NCBI GenBank assembly: GCA_902628635.1
Contig: CACONQ010000001.1
Location: 62,001-126,000, forward strand
Direction of reading: 5' to 3'
DNA: 64,000 nt
Source of the DNA: an uncultured Pelagibacteraceae bacterium
Lineage (GTDB): Bacteria; Pseudomonadota; Alphaproteobacteria; Pelagibacterales; Pelagibacteraceae
This document shows, piece by piece, positions 1 to 10,285 of this stretch. Position 1 is the stretch's first letter; each line of letters begins with the position of its first letter. The notes under the pieces were generated by a model. It saw only the letters and a list, made by a program, of their open reading frames with translations. It was not told the DNA's origin and ran no database searches. The translations under genes were made by a program, and so were the position numbers.

Positions 1-1
1 A

Positions 2-574
2 GAACTTAAAAATCAACTAATTTTTAATTTTAAAAAAATACCCAAGAAACTTAAATTAATAAATTGTGTTGGTGGAGGTAGCTCAGCATATGGCTTTTGG
101 AGTGAATTCATAGACTTTGAAAAAAAACAAGTTGAATTGATAGGAGTTGAGGCTGGTGGACCTAAAAAATCGCAGTTGCATGCTGCGCCTTTAAGTAGAG
201 GAGCTAAAATTGGAGTATTACATGGTGCAGCATCATATGTTTGTCAAAATAATGAGGGGCAAATTAAAGAAACGGAGTCAATTAGTGCTGGACTTGATTA
301 TCCAGGTGTAAGTCCTATTCATTGTTTTTTGAAAGACGCAAAAAGAGCAAGATATACTTTTGCAACAGATGAAGATGCATTGAGAGCATATAAATTAGTT
401 ACCAAATATGAAAAATTGAATCCAAGTTTAGAGCCAAGTCATGCCTTTGCAGAAGCGATTAAAATTGCACCAAAATTAAGTAAAGATACAATATGCATTG
501 TGAACAGTTGTGGAGATGCAAAAAAGGATCGAGATATTCTTAAAAAGAGATTAGGGAAAAATGTCTTTAATTAA
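2..574 (+). CDS. trpB: tryptophan synthase beta chain, C-terminal part (5' truncated by window edge)
   Basis: Open frame from base 2; motifs GGGSSAYGFW, GVEAGG, SAGLDYPGVSP; directly upstream of trpA. Confidence 0.95.
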   Translation, partial: ELKNQLIFNFKKIPKKLKLINCVGGGSSAYGFWSEFIDFEKKQVELIGVEAGGPKKSQLHAAPLSRGAKIGVLHGAASYVCQNNEGQIKETESISAGLDYPGVSPIHCFLKDAKRARYTFATDEDALRAYKLVTKYEKLNPSLEPSHAFAEAIKIAPKLSKDTICIVNSCGDAKKDRDILKKRLGKNVFN

Positions 575-1358
575 AAAATCTTTTCAAAAATGTAAGATTG
601 AAAATAGACCAGCGCTTTTAACTTACACTGTTGCGGGAGACAACTCTAAAATTAAATCTTTAGAAATTTTAAATAAAATTTCTAAGTTTGCTGATATTTG
701 TGAACTAGGTTTTCCTCATAACACTCCTATTGCTGATGGTGGACAGATTCAAACAAGCTCATATAGAGCAATAAAAAATGGAATAAAAATAAAGGATGTA
801 TTTGACATTGTAAAAACTTTCAAAGCAAAAAATAAATCAAAACCAATAATACTAATGGGTTATTACAATATGATTTTTCAAATAGGTGAAAATAAATTTT
901 TAAAAAATTGTAAGAATGCCAAAGTTGATGGTTTAATTGTGGTAGATTTACCATATCCAGAAAATAAAAGTTTTGCAAAAAAATGTTTTAAAAAATCGAT
1001 ATGTTTTGTTCAATTAATTTCTCCTACAACCTCATCTGATAGAATGAAAAAAATAGTTAAAGACTCTCACGAGATGATTTATTACATAAGTATGTTATCA
1101 ACTACAGGAGGAAAGCTTAAAGTAAGGCCAGCATCAATCTTAAGAAACTACCAGAAAATTAAAAAAATTAGTAATTCTAAAAACTGTGTGATTGGTTTCG
1201 GCATTACAGAGAAAACTATAGGAAAATTAGGGAAAGCCGATGGATTAGTTGTGGGAAGTGCTATTTGCAGAGAGATTACTCGAAGCATAAAAAGAAGACA
1301 AAATCCTGTCACAAATGTAGGCAATATGGTAAAAAAATTAAAATCGAAAATAATATGA
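561..1358 (+). CDS. trpA: tryptophan synthase alpha chain
   Basis: ELGFPHNTPIADGG, PLLIVDLPYPE-like and STTGG motifs; overlaps trpB end. Confidence 0.95.
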   Translation: MSLIKKSFQKCKIENRPALLTYTVAGDNSKIKSLEILNKISKFADICELGFPHNTPIADGGQIQTSSYRAIKNGIKIKDVFDIVKTFKAKNKSKPIILMGYYNMIFQIGENKFLKNCKNAKVDGLIVVDLPYPENKSFAKKCFKKSICFVQLISPTTSSDRMKKIVKDSHEMIYYISMLSTTGGKLKVRPASILRNYQKIKKISNSKNCVIGFGITEKTIGKLGKADGLVVGSAICREITRSIKRRQNPVTNVGNMVKKLKSKII

Positions 1359-2281
1359 ATTGGATAAAAAAAACACTTAAGATTGGCGAGAAGATAAAAA
1401 AGCTTCTTAAAACAAGACCGACAAAACAGGATATTGAAAATAGTGATTGGACATCATGTTGTAAAGGTCCGGTGCTAAAAAAAGATTTAGAAGATAATTT
1501 ATGGACATGCCAATTGTGTGGAAAGCACCACAGAATAAATTGTAAGCAAAGATTTGATATATTTTTTGGAAAAAATAATTATCAAATTTTAAATACACCT
1601 ATACCTATGGATGATCCATTAGATTGGAACGACTCTAAACCATACAAACAAAGACTAAAAGAGGCAAGAAAGAAAACAAATCAAGAAACTGCAGTACAAA
1701 TTGCAAAAGGTAGAATAAATAATATTGAAGTAACAGTTGGAGCTATAAATTTTGACTTCATTGGAGGATCAGTTGGTGCTGCTGAAGGTGAAGCTATTAT
1801 TTATGGTATTCAACATGCTATAGATAATAAAACACCCTTTATTTTTTTTCCATGTGGTGGTGGTCAAAGGATGTTTGAGTCTCCTATTGCATTATCGCAA
1901 ATGACAAGAACTACACTTGCGATAAATGAATTAAAGAAAAACAAACTTCCATATATAGTATGTTTTACAGATCCAACTGCAGGAGGGATAACTGCATCAT
2001 TTGCAATGCTTGGTGACATTTCTTTGTCTGAACCAGGAGCTTTAATAGCTTTTGCTGGAAAAAGAGTTATCCAAGCTACGGTGAAAGAAGATTTACCAGA
2101 AAATTTTCAAACTAGTGAATACTTGCTGAAATGCGGTTTTGTAGATTTAATTGTTGAAAGAAAGGATTTAAATCAAAAAATTGGACTCCTTTTATCCATA
2201 TTATTGAAACAAAATTCTGATATAAGCCTAAAATCAGATGAGAGTTCAACAACTATTAAAGAAATTAGAGAAGCATCATAA
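1355..2281 (+). CDS. accD: acetyl-CoA carboxylase carboxyltransferase subunit beta
   Basis: Carboxyltransferase motifs (GGSVGAAEGEAI, GGQRM, PTAGGITASFAMLGD, FAGKRVI); ATG at 1355 overlaps the trpA stop (ATGA), preferred over the ORF-track start at 1265. Confidence 0.93.
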   Translation: MNWIKKTLKIGEKIKKLLKTRPTKQDIENSDWTSCCKGPVLKKDLEDNLWTCQLCGKHHRINCKQRFDIFFGKNNYQILNTPIPMDDPLDWNDSKPYKQRLKEARKKTNQETAVQIAKGRINNIEVTVGAINFDFIGGSVGAAEGEAIIYGIQHAIDNKTPFIFFPCGGGQRMFESPIALSQMTRTTLAINELKKNKLPYIVCFTDPTAGGITASFAMLGDISLSEPGALIAFAGKRVIQATVKEDLPENFQTSEYLLKCGFVDLIVERKDLNQKIGLLLSILLKQNSDISLKSDESSTTIKEIREAS

Positions 2282-3503
2282 AAAAAAAATTGATCTTAGT
2301 TTAGATCGAACTTTTAACTTACTTAACAAACTAGGTAATCCACAAAATAAACTTAAGAATGTAATAACAGTTGTTGGCACAAATGCAAAAGCTAGCATGT
2401 GTTATAGCCTTAAATCCATATTAAACCAGGCAGGATATAAGTGTAACTTATATACCTCACCACATTTACAATCACTTTCTGAAAGATTTGTTTTTAATGA
2501 TACTGAAATAGCTGAAGAGGACTTAATAAATTTATTAAATGATATTGAGAGATTTCTAGGAGCTGAAAATGCTAGTGTTTTTGAGATACTGACATGTGGA
2601 TTTTTAAAATATGCAGAAAGCTTCAAAAATAATATCAATATTATTGAGGCTGGTTTATTTCATCAATTTGATAGTACAAACGTTTTTAAAGAAAATCTTT
2701 TTTCCATGATAGGCTATATTGGTCTTGACCATACCCAGTGGATTCAAAATAAAACTATTGATGGAATTATACATGAAAAAACTACAAAATTATTAAATTC
2801 AAACATTTTTGTAAATAAGCAAGAAACAACTGAAATAGCAAATAAGATTAAAAAAGCATTAGATAATAATTTGTCCAAAAAATATTTTTTTAAAGAGGAT
2901 TTTAATATATCAAGAAATGAAAATAATTTTATACACTATCAAGATGACTTAGGGGAAATTTTACTACCTGAGCCAAGTATCCTTGGTGAACATCAGTTAG
3001 GAAATATTAGCACTTCTATAGCTGCAACAAGAAAAATTTTTCAAATTAAAGATGAATACATTAAACTTGGTGTTAAAAATATTAAACTAAAGGGCCGTCT
3101 TGAAGAGCTTAAAGAGGGTAAATTAAAAAAAGTAATAGGTAAAAATAAAATATTTTGTGACGGAGGTCATAACCTTGGCGCAAGTAGATCATTAGCTTCA
3201 TGGATAAAACAACAAAATCAAGAAGTTCATGTTGTAGTTGGGATGATGAAAGATAAAGCCCATAAAGAATTTATTAATCATTTAGCTAATTTTGCAAAAT
3301 CTATAACATTAATAGATATCCCTAACCAAGAAGGTTCAATTTCCAAAGAAGAATTTAAGAAAAAATTAGGTGATTTAGGAGATAAAATATTATTATCAAA
3401 TGATATAAAAGATGTTTTAATTGAGTTATCTAAAAGAAAAAATTCTATCTGTTTAATTACTGGCTCTCTTTATTTAGTTGGAGAAATATATAATTTAAAT
3501 TAA
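2238..3503 (+). CDS. folC: bifunctional folylpolyglutamate synthase/dihydrofolate synthase
   Basis: GTNAKAS P-loop-like, TSPHL, GLDHTQ, GxLGEHQxGN, DGGHN motifs; accD-folC order. Confidence 0.92.
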   Translation: MRVQQLLKKLEKHHKKKIDLSLDRTFNLLNKLGNPQNKLKNVITVVGTNAKASMCYSLKSILNQAGYKCNLYTSPHLQSLSERFVFNDTEIAEEDLINLLNDIERFLGAENASVFEILTCGFLKYAESFKNNINIIEAGLFHQFDSTNVFKENLFSMIGYIGLDHTQWIQNKTIDGIIHEKTTKLLNSNIFVNKQETTEIANKIKKALDNNLSKKYFFKEDFNISRNENNFIHYQDDLGEILLPEPSILGEHQLGNISTSIAATRKIFQIKDEYIKLGVKNIKLKGRLEELKEGKLKKVIGKNKIFCDGGHNLGASRSLASWIKQQNQEVHVVVGMMKDKAHKEFINHLANFAKSITLIDIPNQEGSISKEEFKKKLGDLGDKILLSNDIKDVLIELSKRKNSICLITGSLYLVGEIYNLN

Positions 3504-3817
3504 AGATTTTCTTTTAAAAAATCTCTCATTTGTTGCTCAGGAAGTCCGCCAACTTTTCTCGCTACCTCTACACCTTTTTTGTAGACTACAACGGTAGGCA
3601 CTCCTCTTACGGCTGCTGCGCTTGCAGAATTAATCGCTTTTTCATCGATATCAGCATAATAAAAATTTGCTTTTTCTTTAAATTCATCAGAAAGTTTTTC
3701 CATTATTGGCTTCAAAACTTTACAAGGCCCACACCATGAAGCAGAAAATTGTAAAATTGAAACCTCTTCATTTTTTACCTTACTGTCAAAATCTGAATCA
3801 ACGAAATCTTTAAGCAT
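3500..3817 (-). CDS. trxA: thioredoxin
   Basis: WCGPCK active site, VRGVPT cis-Pro motif. Confidence 0.95.
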   Translation of the reverse strand: MLKDFVDSDFDSKVKNEEVSILQFSASWCGPCKVLKPIMEKLSDEFKEKANFYYADIDEKAINSASAAAVRGVPTVVVYKKGVEVARKVGGLPEQQMRDFLKENL

Positions 3818-3851
3818 TCAAACTATTTAATAATTATATTTTTAAAGTCAA

Positions 3852-5282
3852 CTATGTATTTTCGTATTTTTTTTGGATAGACATAACAAAATCATTAAAT
3901 TGATCTAAAAATTTTAGTTTATCCTCATCATTTTCCTCGGAATACTTATTTCTTAAATTATCAATTTCAAAATAACATTCTTTGACTGTCCACCATTTTT
4001 CTTTTTTTTCACTTAATATTCTTCTTGCAATTTCACTTTTTATTTTTTGGTACATGTCTTTTGGTAACACCTCTGGCGCCTCCTGATAAATTATTTTCTT
4101 TCCAAAACCTATAAGTCTTTCATCGTCAAATTTATCAAGTAATTTAAGTTTTTCCTTCCATGGTGCTGCATGCCACGATGGAAACAAAGCTGTATCTTTA
4201 TTAGAGGTAAATTTTTTATATATACTTTCCTCTGCATAAATATCTTCTTGAGATTTTGACTGTTCTTTTTCTTCTGCTATTTCCCTTAAAGCTGTGAGAA
4301 TTTTTTTTGAAAAATTTTCATTTTTTCTTATTAAATTTGCACGTTGTGTAATCAAACTTGGATCCATAGCATTATATGGTTCAGCTTTCATCCCATATTC
4401 TGCACCAAGTATAATTGGAGCTTTATTTGATCTAATTGTTCTTAAAAATTTTGGAGTTTTCTTCATTTCAGACTTGAGGTCATTAATTGACATATTTAGT
4501 AACGGCTCAACATCAACTCTTAAATCTACTGCTTGTCCCCACTGATATACTGGATGAATACAATGATTTGGATGCAAAGGTGCGCAAAGATATAATCTCG
4601 ACTTACCATAAAAGTATTCATTTAGAGTTATAATACTCTCTTTTTTAAATAATGTTTCAGTATCAGACTTATTTGCAGTTTTTAAAAAATTATCCCAAGT
4701 TTTTGGTTGTCTTTTTTTAATTAAATTTAACACTTTGCATGTAAGTTGAGAATCAATGAGTGCGCTGTGGGCATCGCTTGAATCAAATCCATTCATTCGA
4801 CTTAAAGACTCTAGTTTAAAAACTGGGTTATTTTTCTCATTAATTTCAGTTTCTAATACTTCTGGATCAACCGCATAAGCGCCTCTAGCAATATTAAGTC
4901 CATCATGTCTTTTATTAGGACTTGCATTAGTTATATATGGGTATCTTATTCCTTTAAAAAATTCTTTTCTTATCATCTCATCATCAAATCCTATATTTGA
5001 CCATCCTAAAAAGATTGCAGGACTCCATTTTTTAAATATTTTTTCTATTTCACCAAGCATTTGGTAATGACTTAGGTTAACTTTAGTTAACTGATCAATG
5101 CTAGTTTTGTTTACTATAAGGGCCATTGCTTGAGGAATTTCACCTTCTGGTAATCGACATCTTAAATTAAATCGATCTTTTTCCTTAAAATTTTCATCCA
5201 CCAATACGCCACCAATTTCAATAATGCTTCCAAAGTCTGTATTGGCGCTTGATGACTCGATATCCCAAATAGCTAAATTCAT
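3852..5282 (-). CDS. sbcB: exodeoxyribonuclease I (ExoI/SbcB family)
   Basis: DEDD exonuclease start (WDIESS), GWSNIGFDDEMIR, DAHSALIDSQLT, ExoI-type C-terminal region. Confidence 0.88.
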   Translation of the reverse strand: MNLAIWDIESSSANTDFGSIIEIGGVLVDENFKEKDRFNLRCRLPEGEIPQAMALIVNKTSIDQLTKVNLSHYQMLGEIEKIFKKWSPAIFLGWSNIGFDDEMIRKEFFKGIRYPYITNASPNKRHDGLNIARGAYAVDPEVLETEINEKNNPVFKLESLSRMNGFDSSDAHSALIDSQLTCKVLNLIKKRQPKTWDNFLKTANKSDTETLFKKESIITLNEYFYGKSRLYLCAPLHPNHCIHPVYQWGQAVDLRVDVEPLLNMSINDLKSEMKKTPKFLRTIRSNKAPIILGAEYGMKAEPYNAMDPSLITQRANLIRKNENFSKKILTALREIAEEKEQSKSQEDIYAEESIYKKFTSNKDTALFPSWHAAPWKEKLKLLDKFDDERLIGFGKKIIYQEAPEVLPKDMYQKIKSEIARRILSEKKEKWWTVKECYFEIDNLRNKYSEENDEDKLKFLDQFNDFVMSIQKKYENT

Positions 5283-5396
5283 ATTTTTTAAATTACATAG
5301 CTATGTTTGGATTTTGGCTTTGTGAGTTAAACCATCTGCATCTAAACGAGTAGCTATTAGTTAACTATATCGCTTTTAATATTTGAATGATCAAAG

Positions 5397-6083
5397 TCAA
5401 GTAATATTATTTATTTCATAAAATTTTTTGACTCTTCCTAAGAATAAATTTTGATACATTTCTAATTCAGCTCCTTCTATTTTAAATTCTTGAAATAAGT
5501 TATCCACAGTACATAAAAGTATTATTCCAGCTTTCATTTTAGTTCCATGAACAACGTCGTGTGCTAAAGTATATGCTCCAAGTTGTAAAAAATAATCTTG
5601 AATATAATCTGATTTTTTTGGTCGATTTGATTGTTTAAAATCAATCAAAACATCATGGCCTTGATACTTACAAATTAAATCAGCGGTGCCAGCATATTTT
5701 TCTGGATAATATAATGTTTCTTCCATTCCATAGATTTCATCTATTTTTCCCTTTATCCCCTTTTCAATAATTTCTTTAGCCATATTTTTGTATTGCTCAT
5801 TACTATCAAAAAAACTTTCGTTTACTCTTCCTCGTAAATAATCCTCAATATAACTATGCATTGAAGAACCTCTGCTACTAGCCTCGGTTTTTATTCTATT
5901 TGCTTCTTTATAGCCTACCCTTTTCTTCCATAATTCGAGTGACGCTTTATCCTCCTCAGATTTAGTAGCACTTAAAATAGCGGTAACACTTGGAAGTTTT
6001 TGATCTCCAAATAAATATTTTCTTAATCCATCTTCATTTGATCTTGAATATTTCGGATAAATATATTTATTATTCCATTTCAT
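5397..6083 (-). CDS. PD-(D/E)XK exonuclease, MGME1-/phage RecB-like
   Basis: LPSVTAIL, G(s)SMHSYIE, YAGTADLICKYQGHDVLIDFKQSNRPKK, LQLGAYTLAHD: RecB-like nuclease motifs laid out as in MGME1. Confidence 0.75.
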   Translation of the reverse strand: MKWNNKYIYPKYSRSNEDGLRKYLFGDQKLPSVTAILSATKSEEDKASLELWKKRVGYKEANRIKTEASSRGSSMHSYIEDYLRGRVNESFFDSNEQYKNMAKEIIEKGIKGKIDEIYGMEETLYYPEKYAGTADLICKYQGHDVLIDFKQSNRPKKSDYIQDYFLQLGAYTLAHDVVHGTKMKAGIILLCTVDNLFQEFKIEGAELEMYQNLFLGRVKKFYEINNIT

Positions 6084-6096
6084 CCTTAATATTTTA

Positions 6097-7152
6097 TCAG
6101 GATACTTTTCTTTTATCTACTTGTCCGTATGTTCTTACTGGTGATGGTGAGTCTGGATTTGGATCATCTTCATCCTCTTTATTTTTTATATTCTCTAATG
6201 ATCTAGAAATTGATCTTGCGTCTTTTCCAAAACTATCAACAACAGACATGGCTTCCTCTAATTTTTTTCTTAATAAAAAAACATTATCAAAATGCTTTGA
6301 AAATCTCGTTGAAATAGTATTGAGATCATTAAAAATTTGTGTAGCATTTTTCTGGATTTTAAGACTTGTAAAGCCTAAATGAAAAGACTGGATTAGTGCA
6401 CAGATAGTATTAGGTCCTGCGATAGTTACTTTATATTTCTTTCTTAATTCTTCAATTAATAATTCTTTTGTTTTAGGATCTCTATAACTTACAAGTTCGG
6501 CGTATAAACCTTCTGTGGGCACAAAAATGATTGCGAAATCACATGTTATGGGAGGATTAATATATTTTTGATTAACAGCTTTCGATTTGGTTCTAAATGC
6601 TGATGCAAGCTCATGTCTAGCAGATGCAAGAGCCTCTTTATCTTTGTTTTGGAAGGCTTCGTCAACTGCTTTATATTTTTCGATTGGCCAATGACTATCA
6701 ATAGGACAAAGGACATCATTCTGGAGTTTCACTGCAAACTCTACTAAATCTCTTGTTTCATCAGGTTTCATTTTTGCGTTTGCTATATACTGAGATGCTG
6801 GAAGTAAGTCTTGCAGTAATGTTGCCAAGCTAAATTCACTCAATCCACCATACTGCTTTACCCCAGCAAGAATTCTGCTAAAATTATTTTGACTTGTTTG
6901 AATTTCTTGAACCTGTTTATTAAAAGAAGCTACTTTCTCATCAACACGAGACAAGGTTCCAGTCATGTCTTTGGAAACTTCTAAGCTCATTTTGCTAAAG
7001 GATTGGTTTATAGAGTCTTTTAATCCGTCAAAATCATTTTTAATCTTATCTAATTCATTTTCATCATTTTTTGGCTCTTTCTTAAACCTAATAAAAAAAA
7101 TAACATTAAGAATTAAAACAGCCAAAACTAAAATTATTAATAAACTATCCAT
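6097..7152 (-). CDS. rmuC: DNA recombination protein RmuC
   Basis: N-terminal TM helix, coiled coil, RmuC core (LLPASQYIANAKMKP, CPIDSHWPIEKY, AIIFVPTEGLYAEL). Confidence 0.9.
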   Translation of the reverse strand: MDSLLIILVLAVLILNVIFFIRFKKEPKNDENELDKIKNDFDGLKDSINQSFSKMSLEVSKDMTGTLSRVDEKVASFNKQVQEIQTSQNNFSRILAGVKQYGGLSEFSLATLLQDLLPASQYIANAKMKPDETRDLVEFAVKLQNDVLCPIDSHWPIEKYKAVDEAFQNKDKEALASARHELASAFRTKSKAVNQKYINPPITCDFAIIFVPTEGLYAELVSYRDPKTKELLIEELRKKYKVTIAGPNTICALIQSFHLGFTSLKIQKNATQIFNDLNTISTRFSKHFDNVFLLRKKLEEAMSVVDSFGKDARSISRSLENIKNKEDEDDPNPDSPSPVRTYGQVDKRKVS

Positions 7153-7188
7153 GATTCGTAGGATATACGTGTATGATATAAAATCAAC

Positions 7189-7869
7189 TTATCTCGATAG
7201 CTTTTTTATGATTTTTTTCACATCTTTAAAATTTTGAAATTTTTTAGATGTAAAAAGACATGCTGAGGAATTTAAAATTACTTCAACAATTTTTAAATTA
7301 TTTTGACGTAAAGTTTCACCTGTTGAACTAAGATCAACAATGAGATCAGATTTTCCAATAATATGTGAATTTTCAGTAGCACCAAGTGATGAAATAAGTT
7401 CATATTGCGTGATGCCTTTATCATTAAACCATTCTCTACTTAGGTTTTTAAATTTTGTTGCAACTCTCATAAGTCTTTTCTTTTTTTTATAAAATTCAAA
7501 AGATATTTCCTCTAAATCTGCAGAGTTTACACAATCAATCCAAGCTGTTGGAACTGCAACCACAAGATTTGATTTTCCCCATTCAAATTCTTTTACTAAT
7601 GATACTTTAGATTGAATACTCGGTTCACTTTCACGCCATAAATCTTTTCCACTAATACCTATTGCACAAATACCTTTTCCCAGGGCTTCTATAATTTCAG
7701 TTGCATTCATGTACATCACTCGTACAGTTGGGAAACCTTTGATTGAACCAATTAATGATCTTTCTGATTTTGATATAATTTTCAGACCATTTTTTTTAAA
7801 AACTTTTTCTGCTTGATCTTTAAGTCGTCCTTTAGACAATGTAGCGATATTAATTATCTCATTTTTCAT
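7189..7869 (-). CDS. hisG: ATP phosphoribosyltransferase, short form
   Basis: ALSKGRL-like N-terminus, IVDLSSTGETLRQNNL; next to hisZ. Confidence 0.93.
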   Translation of the reverse strand: MKNEIINIATLSKGRLKDQAEKVFKKNGLKIISKSERSLIGSIKGFPTVRVMYMNATEIIEALGKGICAIGISGKDLWRESEPSIQSKVSLVKEFEWGKSNLVVAVPTAWIDCVNSADLEEISFEFYKKKKRLMRVATKFKNLSREWFNDKGITQYELISSLGATENSHIIGKSDLIVDLSSTGETLRQNNLKIVEVILNSSACLFTSKKFQNFKDVKKIIKKLSR

Positions 7870-8909
7870 AACAAGCTCATATCAATAGCTGCACCAACTG
7901 CGGTTGTATTCTTTTTGCTCCCAAGATTTTTTAACAATCCATCATAACGCCCACCTGAAATGAGTGAGAATTTTTTTCCTTTTTTATTGACTGTTATGTT
8001 AAAAACCATGCCAGAATAATACTCAAGTGAACGGTTTATATTTGAAGAAAAATTTACCTTAATTTTTCTATTGATGGTTTTAACGACTGGAAAATAATCA
8101 TCGCTTATAAATAAATTTAATTTATTTTTTTTGAAAAATTTATTAAGTGTGCTAGGTGCGTTATCTATTGAACATGAGATTTTTAAATAATTTTTAATAA
8201 TTTTTACACTTTTTTTATCTGCTATTGATCTAGGTTCTTTAAAGTTTTTTAAATCAAAACGTTCCAAAATATCTTTAAGTGCTCTACCAGAATATAAAGT
8301 GCTTGGTTTTTGTTTTCTAAATTTTTCGGCAATTTTTTTATCTTTTTCTACCTCAGCAAAATTTATATCTGTATCACTTGAAAGCTTCCCTAATAATTGA
8401 TTAAAGTAAGCTTCTCGGCAAAAGTGTCGTTTGATTCTTTCTTTCCAACGTAAAGCTAGCGATAATCTATCTATTAATGCGTTAAATATTTCAATATTGC
8501 TTATATTTAATTCACCCTTTTTAAACTTTGATTTTTTGAAAATCTCAATTGATGTTTGAATAATTTCTTTATCATCTTTAATTTTATCATTTGAGGCAAA
8601 TATCTCAAAACCAGTTTGGTTAATTATTGGTGCATTATAATTTTTATTTTGTTTGCGGTATGCTTCACCAGTGTAAAACCATTTGGTTTTAGTATTTATT
8701 TTATTCTGGATGAATTTGACAACGCTGCTAACAGATAAATCAGGAACCAAAGACCATTCTTTTTGATTTTGATCGTAAAAAGAAAAAAGGAATTGTCTGT
8801 AACTACCTCCTGATCTTTTTAAAACATATTTAGACTCAATAATATTATCAAGTTTTACATTCTTAAAACCTTTTGATCTAAGAATTTTAAACAAATTTTT
8901 TGATTTCAT
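7866..8909 (-). CDS. hisZ: ATP phosphoribosyltransferase regulatory subunit
   Basis: HisRS-like fold (FYTGEAYRKQ, LISGGRYDGLLKNLG) adjacent to short hisG. Confidence 0.88.
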   Translation of the reverse strand: MKSKNLFKILRSKGFKNVKLDNIIESKYVLKRSGGSYRQFLFSFYDQNQKEWSLVPDLSVSSVVKFIQNKINTKTKWFYTGEAYRKQNKNYNAPIINQTGFEIFASNDKIKDDKEIIQTSIEIFKKSKFKKGELNISNIEIFNALIDRLSLALRWKERIKRHFCREAYFNQLLGKLSSDTDINFAEVEKDKKIAEKFRKQKPSTLYSGRALKDILERFDLKNFKEPRSIADKKSVKIIKNYLKISCSIDNAPSTLNKFFKKNKLNLFISDDYFPVVKTINRKIKVNFSSNINRSLEYYSGMVFNITVNKKGKKFSLISGGRYDGLLKNLGSKKNTTAVGAAIDMSLL

Positions 8910-10281
8910 TAATTAAATCAGATTTTGGAATTGTTTGATTATTTTTACCTTTTTCTCCTCTAAGGTTTTTGATCGTAATTGTGTTATCTTTAAACTCATT
9001 TTCTCCACAAATGATTGCGACCGCTAATTCGCGCTTATTTGCCAGATCAAGTTGCTTACTAAGATTTTTTTTCGTACTAAGAAATACTTCAGCATTTATA
9101 TTATTATCTCTCAATAAATCGACTATTTCATAGTAATTTTTCAGATATTTTTGCTCCATTACACAGACTAAAACAGGTTTTTGATCCTCTATTTTAATTT
9201 GATCCAATTGAATTAAAGCAAATAATAATCGATCAATACCAAAACTAATGCCTGTACCAGGAACATCTACCCCTTTAAATCTTGATATTAATTTTGCATA
9301 TCCTCCCCCTGAGCAAATACTGCCTAGGTCGACACGTTTACCTTTATTATTTGTAACTTCAAAATTTAGATTTGTTTCTAAAATAAAATCTGAATAGTAT
9401 GCAAGGCCACGCACAATTGTAAAATTTGTTTTTACTTGATTTGAATTAGATCCGTAACTTATTACCTCAAATACTTCCTCGAGTTCTTTTATTCCTTCTT
9501 GTGATAATGGATTTTTTAAATTTTCTTTCAATTCATTTAAATCTTTCATTTTTAAAAAATTTAATATTTTTGCCACTTGATCATTAGTTAAATCAGCTCC
9601 TTTAGTTACAGCACCACTTTGATCTTTTCTTTCTTTTTTAAGAAGATCTTCAACTCCTTTTAAACCAAATCCAGGCTTATCTAACTTATCGATTGCTCTA
9701 ATTACTTTTAATTGTTTATCTTTTGAAATCTTTAAATCATCAATTAACCCTTGAACTATTTTTCTATTACTTACATTAATTGTAAACTGATCTTTATTAA
9801 GACCGATGTCTTTAAGAGTGGTAGATATTAAGTTACATAGTTCGGCATTTGCCTGTGCAAAATTAACATTTCCGATAATATCAAAATCCCCTTGTAAAAA
9901 TTCCCTGTAGCGTCCGTTAGAAGGCTTCTCGTTTCTAAAGACATTTTGAATTGCATATCTTTTATAAATTGAAGGCAGTTCTTGATTATATTGTGCATAA
10001 AATCTTGCTAAGGGACTTGAGAGATCATATTTTAAACTGATTCTATTATCTCGATCGTCGTAGGTAAAAATGTCAGACATAGGATTATCCTCATCCTCTG
10101 CTAAAAACGATCCAATATTTCCTGTATACTCAAAGGATGGAGTTTCTAATGGTTCAGCTCCAAACCTTATAAAATTTTTTTCAATCACTTTTATAAGCTG
10201 TTTTTTAAGAACTAGCTTCTTGCCCCAACGATCTTCAAATCCAGATGGTAAGGATGGATTGAGTTTATTTTCTTTATTCAT
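8887..10281 (-). CDS. hisS: histidyl-tRNA synthetase (alphaproteobacterial type)
   Basis: LPSGFEDR, SLKYDLSSPLARF, VFRNEKPSNGRYREFLQGDFDIIG, GTGISFGIDRLL; ATG at 10281 used because the upstream part of the ORF lies inside tRNA-His. Confidence 0.93.
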   Translation of the reverse strand: MNKENKLNPSLPSGFEDRWGKKLVLKKQLIKVIEKNFIRFGAEPLETPSFEYTGNIGSFLAEDEDNPMSDIFTYDDRDNRISLKYDLSSPLARFYAQYNQELPSIYKRYAIQNVFRNEKPSNGRYREFLQGDFDIIGNVNFAQANAELCNLISTTLKDIGLNKDQFTINVSNRKIVQGLIDDLKISKDKQLKVIRAIDKLDKPGFGLKGVEDLLKKERKDQSGAVTKGADLTNDQVAKILNFLKMKDLNELKENLKNPLSQEGIKELEEVFEVISYGSNSNQVKTNFTIVRGLAYYSDFILETNLNFEVTNNKGKRVDLGSICSGGGYAKLISRFKGVDVPGTGISFGIDRLLFALIQLDQIKIEDQKPVLVCVMEQKYLKNYYEIVDLLRDNNINAEVFLSTKKNLSKQLDLANKRELAVAIICGENEFKDNTITIKNLRGEKGKNNQTIPKSDLINEIKKFV

Positions 10282-10285
10282 GTTT

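Noticed and set aside
1407-1598. Minus-strand 63-aa ORF inside accD
   Set aside because: Fully antisense to a confident conserved gene; no motif.
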